Of a DNA stretch of 64,000 nucleotides, positions 9,201 to 17,013 are shown piece by piece. Under the pieces are notes generated by a model, which was not told the origin of the DNA, did not search any database, and saw nothing but the letters and a program-made list of their open reading frames with translations. The DNA comes from an uncultured Bacteroides sp. (GTDB lineage: Bacteria; Bacteroidota; Bacteroidia; Bacteroidales; Bacteroidaceae). Location of the stretch: the NCBI RefSeq assembly GCF_937912035.1, contig NZ_CALDPF010000007.1:1-64000 (forward strand), given 5' to 3'. A program made the position numbers and the translations under genes. Positions within the stretch are counted from its first letter, which is position 1. The number at the start of each line of letters is the position of its first letter.

Positions 9201-9644
9201 TACCTCCCCCTCTACCGCCGAAAACCAGAATGTATCCGTAAAAGCATACGACAGGGCTCCGGTAAATCCACACAACATAATCAAGGCTATTGAAGACGAC
9301 GTATATTCGCTTCTGGCCTTACCGGCATATATCAGCGACGACGCAAGATACGTTATAGTGAGAAACAGAAAGAATATGCATCCTGCACTGAGAAGTGCGT
9401 TCATCACATTAATACAATACGCCACATCCTGCGGCGAAGATGCAAAAAGAGAAAACACATTACCAGCCAACATAAAGAATGGAGCACCAGGCGGATGACC
9501 GACCTCCAGGCGCGAAGCCGAAAGAATAAACTCAGGACAATCCCAGAAACTGGCGGACGGTTCTACCGTGAGAATATAAACCACAGCAGATATCAGAAAC
9601 GCTATAAGTCCGCAAATCAGATTAACTCGTTTGTAAGCACACAT
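6264..9644 (-). CDS. DUF2723 (TMEM260-like) membrane glycosyltransferase
   Basis: This 1126-residue protein has many membrane segments in its first ~660 residues and a soluble C-terminal region. The N-terminal loop after the first helix (TVEPSASFWDCPEFILSASRLEVGHPPGAP) carries the Asp and Glu and the GHPPG pattern of DUF2723. That is the family of human TMEM260, a protein O-mannosyltransferase related to the PMT/ArnT fold, and the Asp is the likely catalytic residue. I infer transfer from a polyprenyl-phosphate sugar on the periplasmic face. The acceptor is unknown, and Bacteroidales do O-glycosylate many periplasmic proteins. The C-terminal part (about 680-1126) resembles nothing I recognise and may bind the acceptor. 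The gene stands alone. Several long open frames on the opposite strand are shadows. Confidence 0.85.
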   Translation of the reverse strand: MCAYKRVNLICGLIAFLISAVVYILTVEPSASFWDCPEFILSASRLEVGHPPGAPFFMLAGNVFSLFASSPQDVAYCINVMNALLSAGCIFFLFLTITYLASSLIYAGKARSEYTSSSIALIMLCGFTGALSYAFTDTFWFSAVEGEVYSFSSFLTALTVWIILKWDEESASVFSDRWIVLMSYIIGLSIGVHLLNLLCIPAVGLVVYYRKFSNYGLKGLLLSLAVSMMVIAVVLYGVVPGVMKMAGIFELFFANTLEAGYNIGMIVYSVILFILLIISCIESVRMHDIRVVLLLIYLSALMLGVTFQGSMPLTLFISFVLAAVLWFFYKKTAHDRLWRMSYVVSFCMLMLTVGYSSYALILTRSSDNTPMNQQSPEDPFTLRDYLGREQYGDTPLLYGQSFASVRALKEKDGYLMYDYEETEDIYRRKNWTTDTAKTRKDEKYVVTGSKISPKYEDVTCMLFPRMYSESHADQYQAWIPGGMKGKQVTFFDKAKGENVSVKVPAFMDNLKYFLCFQVNYMYWRYFFWNFVGRQNDIQGNGDRINGNWITGIGFIDRLFVLDNELLPSHLENNKGRNVYYALPLILGLMGIVWQLRTGAVGKRQFNVVMILFFMTGLAIVLYINQVPMPPRERDYAYSGSFYAFAIWIGLGAAALFYTIKAIFSRITDCVGMTFSAVICAGLVLLIVSQTWDDHDRSNRYLCRDMGYNYLNTLQEEGNPILFVNGDNETFPLWYAQEVEGVRTDVRVCNLMYLTGGWYVDQMCRPAHSSPGLPVSFERKYYRDGVNDVVRVNPVTGYTDDGKPVRIKDQIEAYYNDHPGEYPFGEDPWEWKNIVRYWLTSDDESMRCIPTDEIHFSIDEDAVRRSGMYIPEDIEIPETMTVNLKGRSYLTRSGIILADLISNCNWERPLYVAKSMQIGEYLDLDDYLVLEGMAQRIVPFNARKLDKTVDADRCYENIMNQYLYGNLSDNSVYFDETNRRMAITMQRMICGAAEWIKSNGDSVRSSAMASRCLDEMASKDIILEKYSCADRLVLLSESETHDGIYRDVMNSRIEYALWYLSFADSDFVEYSDDFLRILYNIDFSTVDSRYSDVLNMSRERFLSLGMDDYADFVSKMKHSSDIRLFSE

Positions 9645-9824
9645 AATTTACTCTGTTTTTCAGACAAAGTTAGTGTGATTATCAACCAATCGTACAATAG
9701 CGATACGGACATTAGTACCAACCGGAGTCAGAACGTATCTATCTGAAAAACAATGGATTTACATCAAAGCTTCGAGAAAGCGATGCAGACATTTGCTGTA
9801 CAACACCTTCTCCCGTCTTGACAT

Positions 9825-10994
9825 TCAGGCCATTCGGGCAGAAATTTCCGAGACACGGCCAGCCTCTATTTTCTTTTGAATTCTGAATTTAGCCTTAGTA
9901 ATTGAACCAGGTGATATTCCATAAAATACAGCCAACTGTCCTGTAGTAAATCCCAGTTTAGTAAGGCAACTTATTTCCCTGTCACGTTCCGTCAATCCGT
10001 CTGCAGAATCTATCGTCTCAGAGAATCCAGGATATAATGTTTCAGCAAATGAAAAAAGGCAATTCCATTCGTCAGGTGTTTTAACAGGCATATACGAGGG
10101 TGAAGACTTCAACCTGTTTATCAGTGTAACTGCAATGATGTTTGTCTCGGACAATAATTGCGACTCGCGCATTTTCAACTGTTTTTCCTGTTGGCACAAG
10201 TCCGATTCACGATTGTCAAAATAATTCTTTCTACATATATTCTCTTGTATAGCATAGGAAAGGCTATTTTCAGCTTTTCTTCTGCCACGATAAAAGCAAA
10301 CAGACAATGCAGACAACATACCGAAAACCAATATTGCACTGGCCGCATTCACGACATTGCTTTTTTCAGTTTCCTCTTTCCTCAGCAAATACTTTTCGTG
10401 CAAAAAATCAGCCTCCAACGAAATGAGCTGTTCCCTGCGCTTCAAACAGCCCAGCGAATCTGCCTTTACAGTATTTACCAAAGAGGCAAAATCATCTTTT
10501 TGCGGATTGAGAGCAAACAGTCCATATTCATCCTTGAAAACATTTTGCAAGCCTTTTGCAAAGGCAACCTGACGATACTTGTCCATGAAATATAAGGCAG
10601 TGTCCTTCTGATTGAGCATCATATAATCCAGTCCCAACTTTGCAGCCGACTCGCACAAAAGTCTGTCATCTTCTATCCTTCGGGCTATGTTGTACCCCTC
10701 ACGGTGATTCTCTACCGCTTTCTCATACATTCCGTATCTGAAATGAAAATCTCCCAACCGGGTATATGCAGAAACCTTCAACACCGTATCCTGTTTTTCT
10801 TTCAACATGTCAACAACACTAAGGTAACATATCATGGCATTTTCAGCATCTCCTTCAGACTCGTAATATCCGGCACGCTCAAACAAAGCCGCAATATCAC
10901 TTGAAACGTCTGCTGAATAATTACCGGCAGAATTACATGAAACCACAAAACAACAAAGTATGAATGAAAATATAAACAATAAAATATGTCTCAT
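9825..10994 (-). CDS. TPR / LuxR-type HTH membrane-anchored regulator
   Basis: This is a 389-residue protein. A lipoprotein-type signal (Cys at residue 20 after FVVS) is followed by a TPR-like helical region (about 35-190) and one membrane segment near 210-230. A charged coiled-coil linker leads to a C-terminal LuxR-like HTH (about 330-380: LTERDREISCLTKLGFTTGQLAVFYGIS). Such proteins are common in Bacteroides and are thought to couple an envelope signal to DNA binding, though few have been studied. It lies 123 bp after the FadL-type outer membrane gene on the same strand. It may regulate or share a transcript with that envelope operon. A relative is at 20925-22487. Confidence 0.75.
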   Translation of the reverse strand: MRHILLFIFSFILCCFVVSCNSAGNYSADVSSDIAALFERAGYYESEGDAENAMICYLSVVDMLKEKQDTVLKVSAYTRLGDFHFRYGMYEKAVENHREGYNIARRIEDDRLLCESAAKLGLDYMMLNQKDTALYFMDKYRQVAFAKGLQNVFKDEYGLFALNPQKDDFASLVNTVKADSLGCLKRREQLISLEADFLHEKYLLRKEETEKSNVVNAASAILVFGMLSALSVCFYRGRRKAENSLSYAIQENICRKNYFDNRESDLCQQEKQLKMRESQLLSETNIIAVTLINRLKSSPSYMPVKTPDEWNCLFSFAETLYPGFSETIDSADGLTERDREISCLTKLGFTTGQLAVFYGISPGSITKAKFRIQKKIEAGRVSEISARMA

Positions 10995-11117
10995 AGAATT
11001 ACACCTTTATATATAATGCAAATGTAATACTTATATCCGCATATAACAAATCATCCGACCTGATAAAAAAACAGGCCGGATGAAACAAAAGATATTGTAT
11101 ATGAAAGATGAAAATGA

Positions 11118-12749
11118 TTAGAACCTGCAACCTACAGTAAACAATACCTGATGACGGTTATGATCGACCAATGCTGAATTGTTTCTGTCAACAACTGTAA
11201 CTCCATCATTAGCAAACTGATAATCGTCGAACATATAGAAGTCTGACTTATAAAAATCGTATTTATAAGCAACATCAGCATATATTACTCTGCCACTGTA
11301 ACCTAATCCTAAGGTTATGGTATTGCGTGCCTTGATATTATGATATTCAGGATCAGTACGTGTTTCATCAAACCAGATATATTTATCGTTCATTGTTTCA
11401 ACGTTCGGCACATAACGGACTGAACCATCCTTAAATGCAGAAGTTATATAATTATATCCCGCACGGAAACTGAATGACGGTGTAAGCATTGCTTCCATTC
11501 CGAGTTTTAATGTATGTACCCCTTTAAGATACTTATCTGTAGCAATGTTCGAGTTGGAAAGATCGTAGCCATTATAGTCCTTATAATTGATATAAGAATA
11601 GTCAGAATATTCATATTCTGCTCCTACTGCCAATACTCCACTGAACGTAGTACCCATGTTCACATTAAACTTCCACGGTGTACGCATACGGTAGTCCCAC
11701 ACATAATCCGGATTCAGATAGTCCGAAAGGTTTTCTGTATAAGGTTCAGGCATAGCAAATATATCCGTACCTAATGTTGACGTATATCTGTCTGTCAGCA
11801 TATACCAAACAGGTGTATGTATTGCAAAACCTATTCTAAAAGGAGAATATTCAAACGGACGGGCTATAAATCCAAGCTTCAAGTCATAACCAGTTCCACG
11901 AGTACTGAACCAGTTGTTCAATGTAAAATTACCGTTATCTGCTCCATTATCATCAAGAAGAGTTTCCGAATATGAAGAATAACGATTATAATTTACATCA
12001 TACACACCCAGTGTCACACCGAAATAATAACGGTCTTGAACATTGAAAGACATATTGAAATCATACAGGTTGATACCTCCTTCTTCACGACTATAGTATT
12101 CACCCATATCACCGTTCCATCCCATCATATAGAATCCTTGTTCGTCTGTACTGCCGTCAACAAGTCCTGTTCTGGCTCCCATAGCACCAAGGAATGGTGT
12201 TCCATAAAAATATTCTGATGTATATGGATTATCAGCATCAAGAACATTATCATAACTTTCTTGTGAACCATATCCTGCACCAATCATCATGTCAGTCATC
12301 TGCCAGCTTAAAGAAGAACCATTCAATGCACCTTTTGAAGTGAATTGCCTGTTAAAGTTCGCAGCCTTGTGATAATTAAATCCAAAGTTAAGATACCTCA
12401 AATTAGTCTTGTTACCAATCTTGTTTGAATAGACAAAACCTATCTGATCGAATGACGCCTTTGTACGACTGTCATTTACTTTGGTACCATTAAACGTACT
12501 GCTTGTCATATTCTTGTTAAAGCCAAATGAAGTTGCAACATTATGACTCCTGAACAAAGCAATACCTGCAGGATTTGTTCCTATTACGGATATATCAGCT
12601 CCTAAAGCTCCCATTGCGCCACCCATACCTACAAAACGAGCTGTTCCATTAAGTTCATTTCCTGTTAAACGGGCTGCATCATATTGTGTTTGTGCCAACA
12701 ATACCGATACGGACATTGTCAATATAGCAAAAATATTTATCCTTTTCAT
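11118..12749 (-). CDS. FadL/OmpP1-type outer membrane protein
   Basis: This 543-residue protein has a signal peptide (cleavage after VLLAQ) and the family opening ARLTGNELNGTARFVGMGGAMGALG with SVIGTNPAGIA. The opening is characteristic of Bacteroidota OmpP1/FadL/TodX-like 14-strand barrels, often called hemin receptor or OM transport protein. The rest alternates aromatic beta strands with Gly/Asn/Asp turns, and the last residue is Phe, as in barrels inserted by BamA. The substrate is unknown; hydrophobic small molecules are the general rule for the fold. It starts 31 bp after the Trp-rich protein gene and is probably in the same operon. Confidence 0.8.
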   Translation of the reverse strand: MKRINIFAILTMSVSVLLAQTQYDAARLTGNELNGTARFVGMGGAMGALGADISVIGTNPAGIALFRSHNVATSFGFNKNMTSSTFNGTKVNDSRTKASFDQIGFVYSNKIGNKTNLRYLNFGFNYHKAANFNRQFTSKGALNGSSLSWQMTDMMIGAGYGSQESYDNVLDADNPYTSEYFYGTPFLGAMGARTGLVDGSTDEQGFYMMGWNGDMGEYYSREEGGINLYDFNMSFNVQDRYYFGVTLGVYDVNYNRYSSYSETLLDDNGADNGNFTLNNWFSTRGTGYDLKLGFIARPFEYSPFRIGFAIHTPVWYMLTDRYTSTLGTDIFAMPEPYTENLSDYLNPDYVWDYRMRTPWKFNVNMGTTFSGVLAVGAEYEYSDYSYINYKDYNGYDLSNSNIATDKYLKGVHTLKLGMEAMLTPSFSFRAGYNYITSAFKDGSVRYVPNVETMNDKYIWFDETRTDPEYHNIKARNTITLGLGYSGRVIYADVAYKYDFYKSDFYMFDDYQFANDGVTVVDRNNSALVDHNRHQVLFTVGCRF

Positions 12750-12780
12750 TATTCTAAATTTATGAAGAACAACCTATTGA

Positions 12781-14076
12781 TTATCTGCGACGACTGCCGC
12801 CACCACTTGAACGGGATACAGAACCTCCAGACGACCTACTATAACTACTGCTACTTCTGCTGAAACTGCTTCCTGACGAAGTTGTGTTCGAGCGCTGGAA
12901 AGTACTTCTTGTATTGCTATTATTATTGTTATAATAGTCCGAACTTCGTCTGGTACTACTTGGGCGATTATAATTCGAACCAGTTCTGTCAATATTAGTA
13001 GTACTACGACGTGTATATGTTCCCGTATTAGGACGTGTATACATATTATTTGAATTTACACGTGTACCGCCAGTACTTGTACCAGTTGATATTCCTTGAT
13101 TTCTTACAGCAGTTCTACCCGGTCTTACAGACTGTGTAACTTCACCTCTAGTATTACTACCTGTTACCACCCTACCAACAGACGCACGTCTGGTTGCCGT
13201 ATTAGCTCTATTCGTAGCAATTGCAGATGATGATTGTGGTCGTCTGGTATACGACGAACCTGAACCGGCAATTGAATTACCCCTGTTATACGACTGATAT
13301 CTGCCCGGTCTGTAGTCTGAATGTCCTGAGCGATACCAACCACTGTTCCATCCATAATAAGGATAATGGTGGTGATGATACCATCCGGCTCCCCAATAAC
13401 CTCCCCAGTATCCACCCCAATAACCGGCATACCATGGTGAGTACCATCCACCATAATACCAAGGAGAGTACCATAGAGAATGCCATCCAAAACCAAATCC
13501 CCATCCTGGACCATAGAAACCGTATGACCATCTCCAGTCCCACCACAAACTGTTTGTATATGTAGGGAAAATATAAGCGTACATGCCATCATCATATACA
13601 TTCCAGTCCCATGAAGGAAAAGCTCCATAAACTACATCCCAATAAAGAGGACTACTTATAGGAATAGCATATCTAGGATTACGGAAACGTACTATTCTCA
13701 TTGCATACTCATAGTCCATGTCTGAACCTTGGAAACCATTTACCCACTCACCACGTTCACTATATGGTTTTTCTTCGATATAGAGAGTATCATTATCATA
13801 GGTAAATGTATTGTCACGAGATGTATATCGACGGTTGTACTCGTCAACATCACGCACATTTCCCTTTACATCTTTAACAACTATAGCCGTATTCGAAGGC
13901 AATTCGTTAATCGTTTTGTTTGAGACTTCCTTAGGTACTACTCCAACCTTCTGACTCACCTCAGTCTTTTTCTCCTTCTTTGGGATAAAATAAAGGTCGT
14001 CAGTACTCTGAGCCATTGCCAACCACGGCAGGAAAGCAAACAGCATGGAAGCCAGTACTTTTCTTCTCATCTTCAT
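12781..14076 (-). CDS. Secreted protein with Trp/Tyr/Gly-rich centre and Ser/Arg-rich tail
   Basis: This 431-residue protein has a signal peptide (about residues 1-22, ending AMAQS). Residues 40-140 form an ordinary domain. Residues 145-250 are extremely rich in Trp, Tyr and Gly, with repeated WGGYWGGYWG and WYSPWY, and end in HHHH. Residues 260-431 are low-complexity Ser/Thr/Asn/Arg, ending in SGGGSRRR. I do not recognise a named domain. The aromatic stretch resembles the patch in the DUF4136 lipoprotein at 42853-43479. It is the first gene of an operon with the FadL-type protein. Its promoter closely resembles that of the DUF4251 operon (see findings). The location is probably periplasm or outer membrane. 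Confidence 0.75.
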   Translation of the reverse strand: MKMRRKVLASMLFAFLPWLAMAQSTDDLYFIPKKEKKTEVSQKVGVVPKEVSNKTINELPSNTAIVVKDVKGNVRDVDEYNRRYTSRDNTFTYDNDTLYIEEKPYSERGEWVNGFQGSDMDYEYAMRIVRFRNPRYAIPISSPLYWDVVYGAFPSWDWNVYDDGMYAYIFPTYTNSLWWDWRWSYGFYGPGWGFGFGWHSLWYSPWYYGGWYSPWYAGYWGGYWGGYWGAGWYHHHHYPYYGWNSGWYRSGHSDYRPGRYQSYNRGNSIAGSGSSYTRRPQSSSAIATNRANTATRRASVGRVVTGSNTRGEVTQSVRPGRTAVRNQGISTGTSTGGTRVNSNNMYTRPNTGTYTRRSTTNIDRTGSNYNRPSSTRRSSDYYNNNNSNTRSTFQRSNTTSSGSSFSRSSSSYSRSSGGSVSRSSGGGSRRR

Positions 14077-14130
14077 ATCTTTTTGTTTTTTTAGTTTATA
14101 AGTTTATTTCGTCATACTTTTATTTACGTA

Positions 14131-14188
14131 CAAATATAATATGATAATATCATACTCGATATAGAAATTCCCTAATATATCATAGGGA
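14131..14188 (-). promoter_or_regulatory. Promoter and putative operator of the Trp-rich protein operon
   Basis: On the minus strand the -7 element TATATTTG lies at 14131-14138. There is no TTG at -33. Upstream is an inverted repeat, CCCTA N8 TAGGG (14170-14187), centred 40.5 bp from the -7 element, as expected for an activator-dependent promoter. From the inverted repeat to the -7 element this aligns without gaps to 44078-44134. Confidence 0.55.
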
Positions 14189-14211
14189 TTTCCCTATTTT
14201 GAGTATATTTG
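14183..14211 (+). promoter_or_regulatory. prmA promoter with a second CCCTA half-site
   Basis: The -7 element TATATTTG (14204-14211) lies 29 bp before prmA. Just upstream, ATAGGGA TT TCCCTAT (14183-14198) is an inverted repeat sharing its left half with the operator of the divergent Trp-rich gene. A regulator there could touch both promoters. Confidence 0.5.
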
Positions 14212-14240
14212 CACTATAAATAAAACAAAAAAATCCGAAT

Positions 14241-15086
14241 ATGAAATACTTCGAAGTTACATTTACTGTAAATCCATGCAATGAAACCGTAACAGACATT
14301 CTGTCAGCACTCATAGCAGAAACAGGTTTTGAAAGTTTTGTAGAATGCGAAGGTGGTATGCAGGCATACGTACAGCAATCACTCTTTGATGAAGATGCAT
14401 TGAAAAGTATAATAGCAGATTTTCCTGTTTCAGAAACTGAAATCACTTATACCATAACCGAACCTGAAGACAAAGACTGGAACGAAGAATGGGAAAAGAA
14501 TTTCTTCCAGCCAATAGTGATAGACAACAGATGCGTGATACACAGTACGTTCCACAAGGACTATCCTAAAGCTGAATATGATATTGTCATTAATCCGCAA
14601 ATGGCTTTCGGAACTGGACATCACGAGACAACAAGCTCTATACTTGGAGAATTGCTTGACGCCGACCTGAAAGGTAAATCGGTACTCGACATGGGCTGCG
14701 GAACTTCTATTCTGGCTATCCTTGCAAGCATGAGAGGTGCAGACCCTGTAACCGCTATTGACATCGACGACTGGTGTGTAAACAATTCTCGCGATAACAT
14801 AGCACTTAATAACATCAACAATATCACAGTAGAATTAGGTGATGCATCACTTCTCGAAGGACGCAAGCCATTTGATGTGATAATAGCAAACATCAACAGA
14901 AACATTCTTCTAAACGATATGGCCGCTTATACTGCATGCATGCACGAAGGTTCTGAAATATATATGAGCGGATTCTATGTTCAAGACATTGATGCTATCC
15001 GTAGTAAAGGTGAAAGTCTGGGACTGAAATTTGTACACTATCGAGAAAAGAACAACTGGGCAGCAGTGAAACTTATAATGGGGTGA
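14241..15086 (+). CDS. prmA: Ribosomal protein L11 methyltransferase
   Basis: PrmA trimethylates amino groups of ribosomal protein L11 using S-adenosylmethionine. The 281 residues comprise an N-terminal L11-recognition domain (residues 1-~60), then INPQMAFGTGHHETT, the SAM-binding motif VLDMGCGTSILAILA and the motif NINRNILL near residue 218. Length is normal for the family. It is monocistronic: a promoter and a strong terminator flank it. Confidence 0.95.
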   Translation: MKYFEVTFTVNPCNETVTDILSALIAETGFESFVECEGGMQAYVQQSLFDEDALKSIIADFPVSETEITYTITEPEDKDWNEEWEKNFFQPIVIDNRCVIHSTFHKDYPKAEYDIVINPQMAFGTGHHETTSSILGELLDADLKGKSVLDMGCGTSILAILASMRGADPVTAIDIDDWCVNNSRDNIALNNINNITVELGDASLLEGRKPFDVIIANINRNILLNDMAAYTACMHEGSEIYMSGFYVQDIDAIRSKGESLGLKFVHYREKNNWAAVKLIMG

Positions 15087-15147
15087 TCATACCGATAAGA
15101 TGAGATGAAAAGTATTTGAAAATATATTGTAAAACGTTTTCAAAACA

Positions 15148-15199
15148 AAAGACGCATAATGACTGGTCAAGACAAGACCTTTTTCATTATGCGTCTTTT
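15148..15199 (+). terminator. Bidirectional terminator between prmA and the MFS gene
   Basis: AAAGACGCATAATGA (15148-15162) pairs with TCATTATGCGTCTTT (15184-15198). T runs follow on both strands, so it can end both convergent transcripts. Confidence 0.8.
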
Positions 15200-15220
15200 A
15201 TATTATCTTATTAAAATTTC

Positions 15221-16564
15221 TTATTTCACATTCTTTGTAGCCTTGGCATAAATAATAAGTGCAATAGCCGAAACCGCACCGATACCAGTAAACCAATACC
15301 AGATGTAATGTGCATTGGCCGCATCGGCTTTCCACGCTTCTACAGAATCATAAAGTGCAGGGTCAGGGCAATATGCTGTGAGAAGAATACCTGACAAACC
15401 AAAACCAATTACTGAAGCAAGGAATGAGTGCAAATGGCTGAATCCGAGATACAGTCCTTCCTCACCTTTAGGAGCCTGCAATGAAAAGAATTCCATGTAT
15501 CGTGGAGATATGAAACACTCAGCAAGTGCCTGGACTGCAATTCCGGCAATCATCATCACCGTAATAGGATGCATACCAAAAATATCTCCTTCAAACAAAT
15601 TTCCGGATGCCATAATCAATGCAGAAAGAGGGATAAGGAACATTCCTACTGCCATTGATGTAAGAGCCTTGCGCTTTGCCATAAGTTGAGTAATTATATT
15701 CACAAATATTACCACAACGAATGGATTTACATTGGCAATCCACCCTGGCTTAGCAGTTTCACCAGCCATACGGATTACATACTTAGGCATTGTGGCATAC
15801 ATCTGATGCTGTATCATCCAGAAGCCTGTTACTATCAATATCAGCAACAGGAGGCGCCCGTTGGTAAACACCTTTCCCAAACCACGGAACACTTCTGCCA
15901 TACTTTTTCCCTCACCCGATGTATTGGCAGAATGGAAGAAAAAGAATATGGTAAGGAGAGCGATGAAACACAACGTAGCAGAGAAGAAATTGATATATAT
16001 GTAAGCCTCATCACCTACTATCGAACGCATAGGATCAACAAAACATTTACCAGTAAATGCCCCGATATTTACCATCATATAGAAAATGGAATATCCGCGC
16101 GCACGTGTCTCGGATGTTGTTTCCCTGGCCACAGAAGCAGAAATTATAGATTTGATAAAGGAACCTCCAATCACAAGTATCACCATTACAGGCACAATGA
16201 GCAGACGCAGACTGCTTGTTTCAAGTCCTGTGAAATGAGTTTTTTCGCCGTACTCTACCAGACCAGCAGACTCAAGCATGACAGGAAGCATACCCAATCC
16301 AAGATATCCTATTGTTAAGAGCGTAAATGCTATCAGTATAGCCTTACGATAACCAATCTTGTCAGCAAAAGCTCCTGTAAACATAGGAAGAAAATAAAGC
16401 CCTCCGGAGAAAAGACCTGAGATAAGACTCGCTTCAATATCGTTGAAGCCTAATGTGTTAGATAGATAAAGTGTAATTACGATAAAGATGGCATAATAGG
16501 CCATACGTTCAAAAAGTTCCGACAAATTGGCTGTCCAGAACGCACGAGAGAATTTTGTCATCAA
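15221..16564 (-). CDS. MFS / POT-type transporter
   Basis: This 447-residue protein has about 12 membrane segments. The opening FWTANLSELFERMAYYAIFIVITLYL carries the ExxERxxYY-like motif (here ELFERMAYY) of proton-dependent oligopeptide transporters. The loop between helices 2 and 3 (GAFADKIGYRKAIL) is a general MFS motif. Peptide/proton symport is the likely role. Peptides would fit an asaccharolytic side metabolism together with pepT and the S46 dipeptidyl-peptidases elsewhere in the window, but those are not linked genes. Substrate not certain. Confidence 0.8.
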   Translation of the reverse strand: MMTKFSRAFWTANLSELFERMAYYAIFIVITLYLSNTLGFNDIEASLISGLFSGGLYFLPMFTGAFADKIGYRKAILIAFTLLTIGYLGLGMLPVMLESAGLVEYGEKTHFTGLETSSLRLLIVPVMVILVIGGSFIKSIISASVARETTSETRARGYSIFYMMVNIGAFTGKCFVDPMRSIVGDEAYIYINFFSATLCFIALLTIFFFFHSANTSGEGKSMAEVFRGLGKVFTNGRLLLLILIVTGFWMIQHQMYATMPKYVIRMAGETAKPGWIANVNPFVVVIFVNIITQLMAKRKALTSMAVGMFLIPLSALIMASGNLFEGDIFGMHPITVMMIAGIAVQALAECFISPRYMEFFSLQAPKGEEGLYLGFSHLHSFLASVIGFGLSGILLTAYCPDPALYDSVEAWKADAANAHYIWYWFTGIGAVSAIALIIYAKATKNVK

Positions 16565-16601
16565 TTTTAAATGTATTAATGGTTAAAAAATAAATAGTAT
16601 C

Positions 16602-16970
16602 TCATGATATAGTTTTACCAAACGGAGTCAAAGCCAGTCCAGCGAGTTTGAAATGCTGCATACCGAAAGGTATTCCTATCACTGTGAGACATAATAATGC
16701 CCCGAAAAGTAAATGAGTAAGAGCAATCCATATTCCGCCCAATAGAATCCATAAGAGATTCATGAATACATTCAAACATCCACCTTCGGCTGGAGTACTC
16801 TGAACTTTTACTCCAAAGGGGAAAAGAGCAAGCATTGCCAACTTTAAGGTCTGGAGACCAAAAGGAATTCCTATGATAGTTATCATAAGAAGGAAACTGG
16901 AAACAACATATTCCAGACATACGAATAACCCACCTAAGATTATCCATAGAATGTTCATCAGAATGTTCAT
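16602..16970 (-). CDS. YccF-domain inner membrane protein
   Basis: This 122-residue protein holds two copies of a short repeat, each with the pattern LWIILGG followed by ITIIGIPFG (residues ~8-40 and ~70-105). The repeat defines the YccF family (DUF307). Both hydrophobic stretches should lie in the inner membrane. The function of the family is unknown. It starts 44 bp before the GH25 gene and ends 38 bp from the MFS gene, so the three leftward genes may share a transcript. Confidence 0.85.
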   Translation of the reverse strand: MNILMNILWIILGGLFVCLEYVVSSFLLMITIIGIPFGLQTLKLAMLALFPFGVKVQSTPAEGGCLNVFMNLLWILLGGIWIALTHLLFGALLCLTVIGIPFGMQHFKLAGLALTPFGKTIS

Positions 16971-17013
16971 AATAATGAAGATAATATGTGTTAGTTATTA
17001 ATTGTTTGTTATA

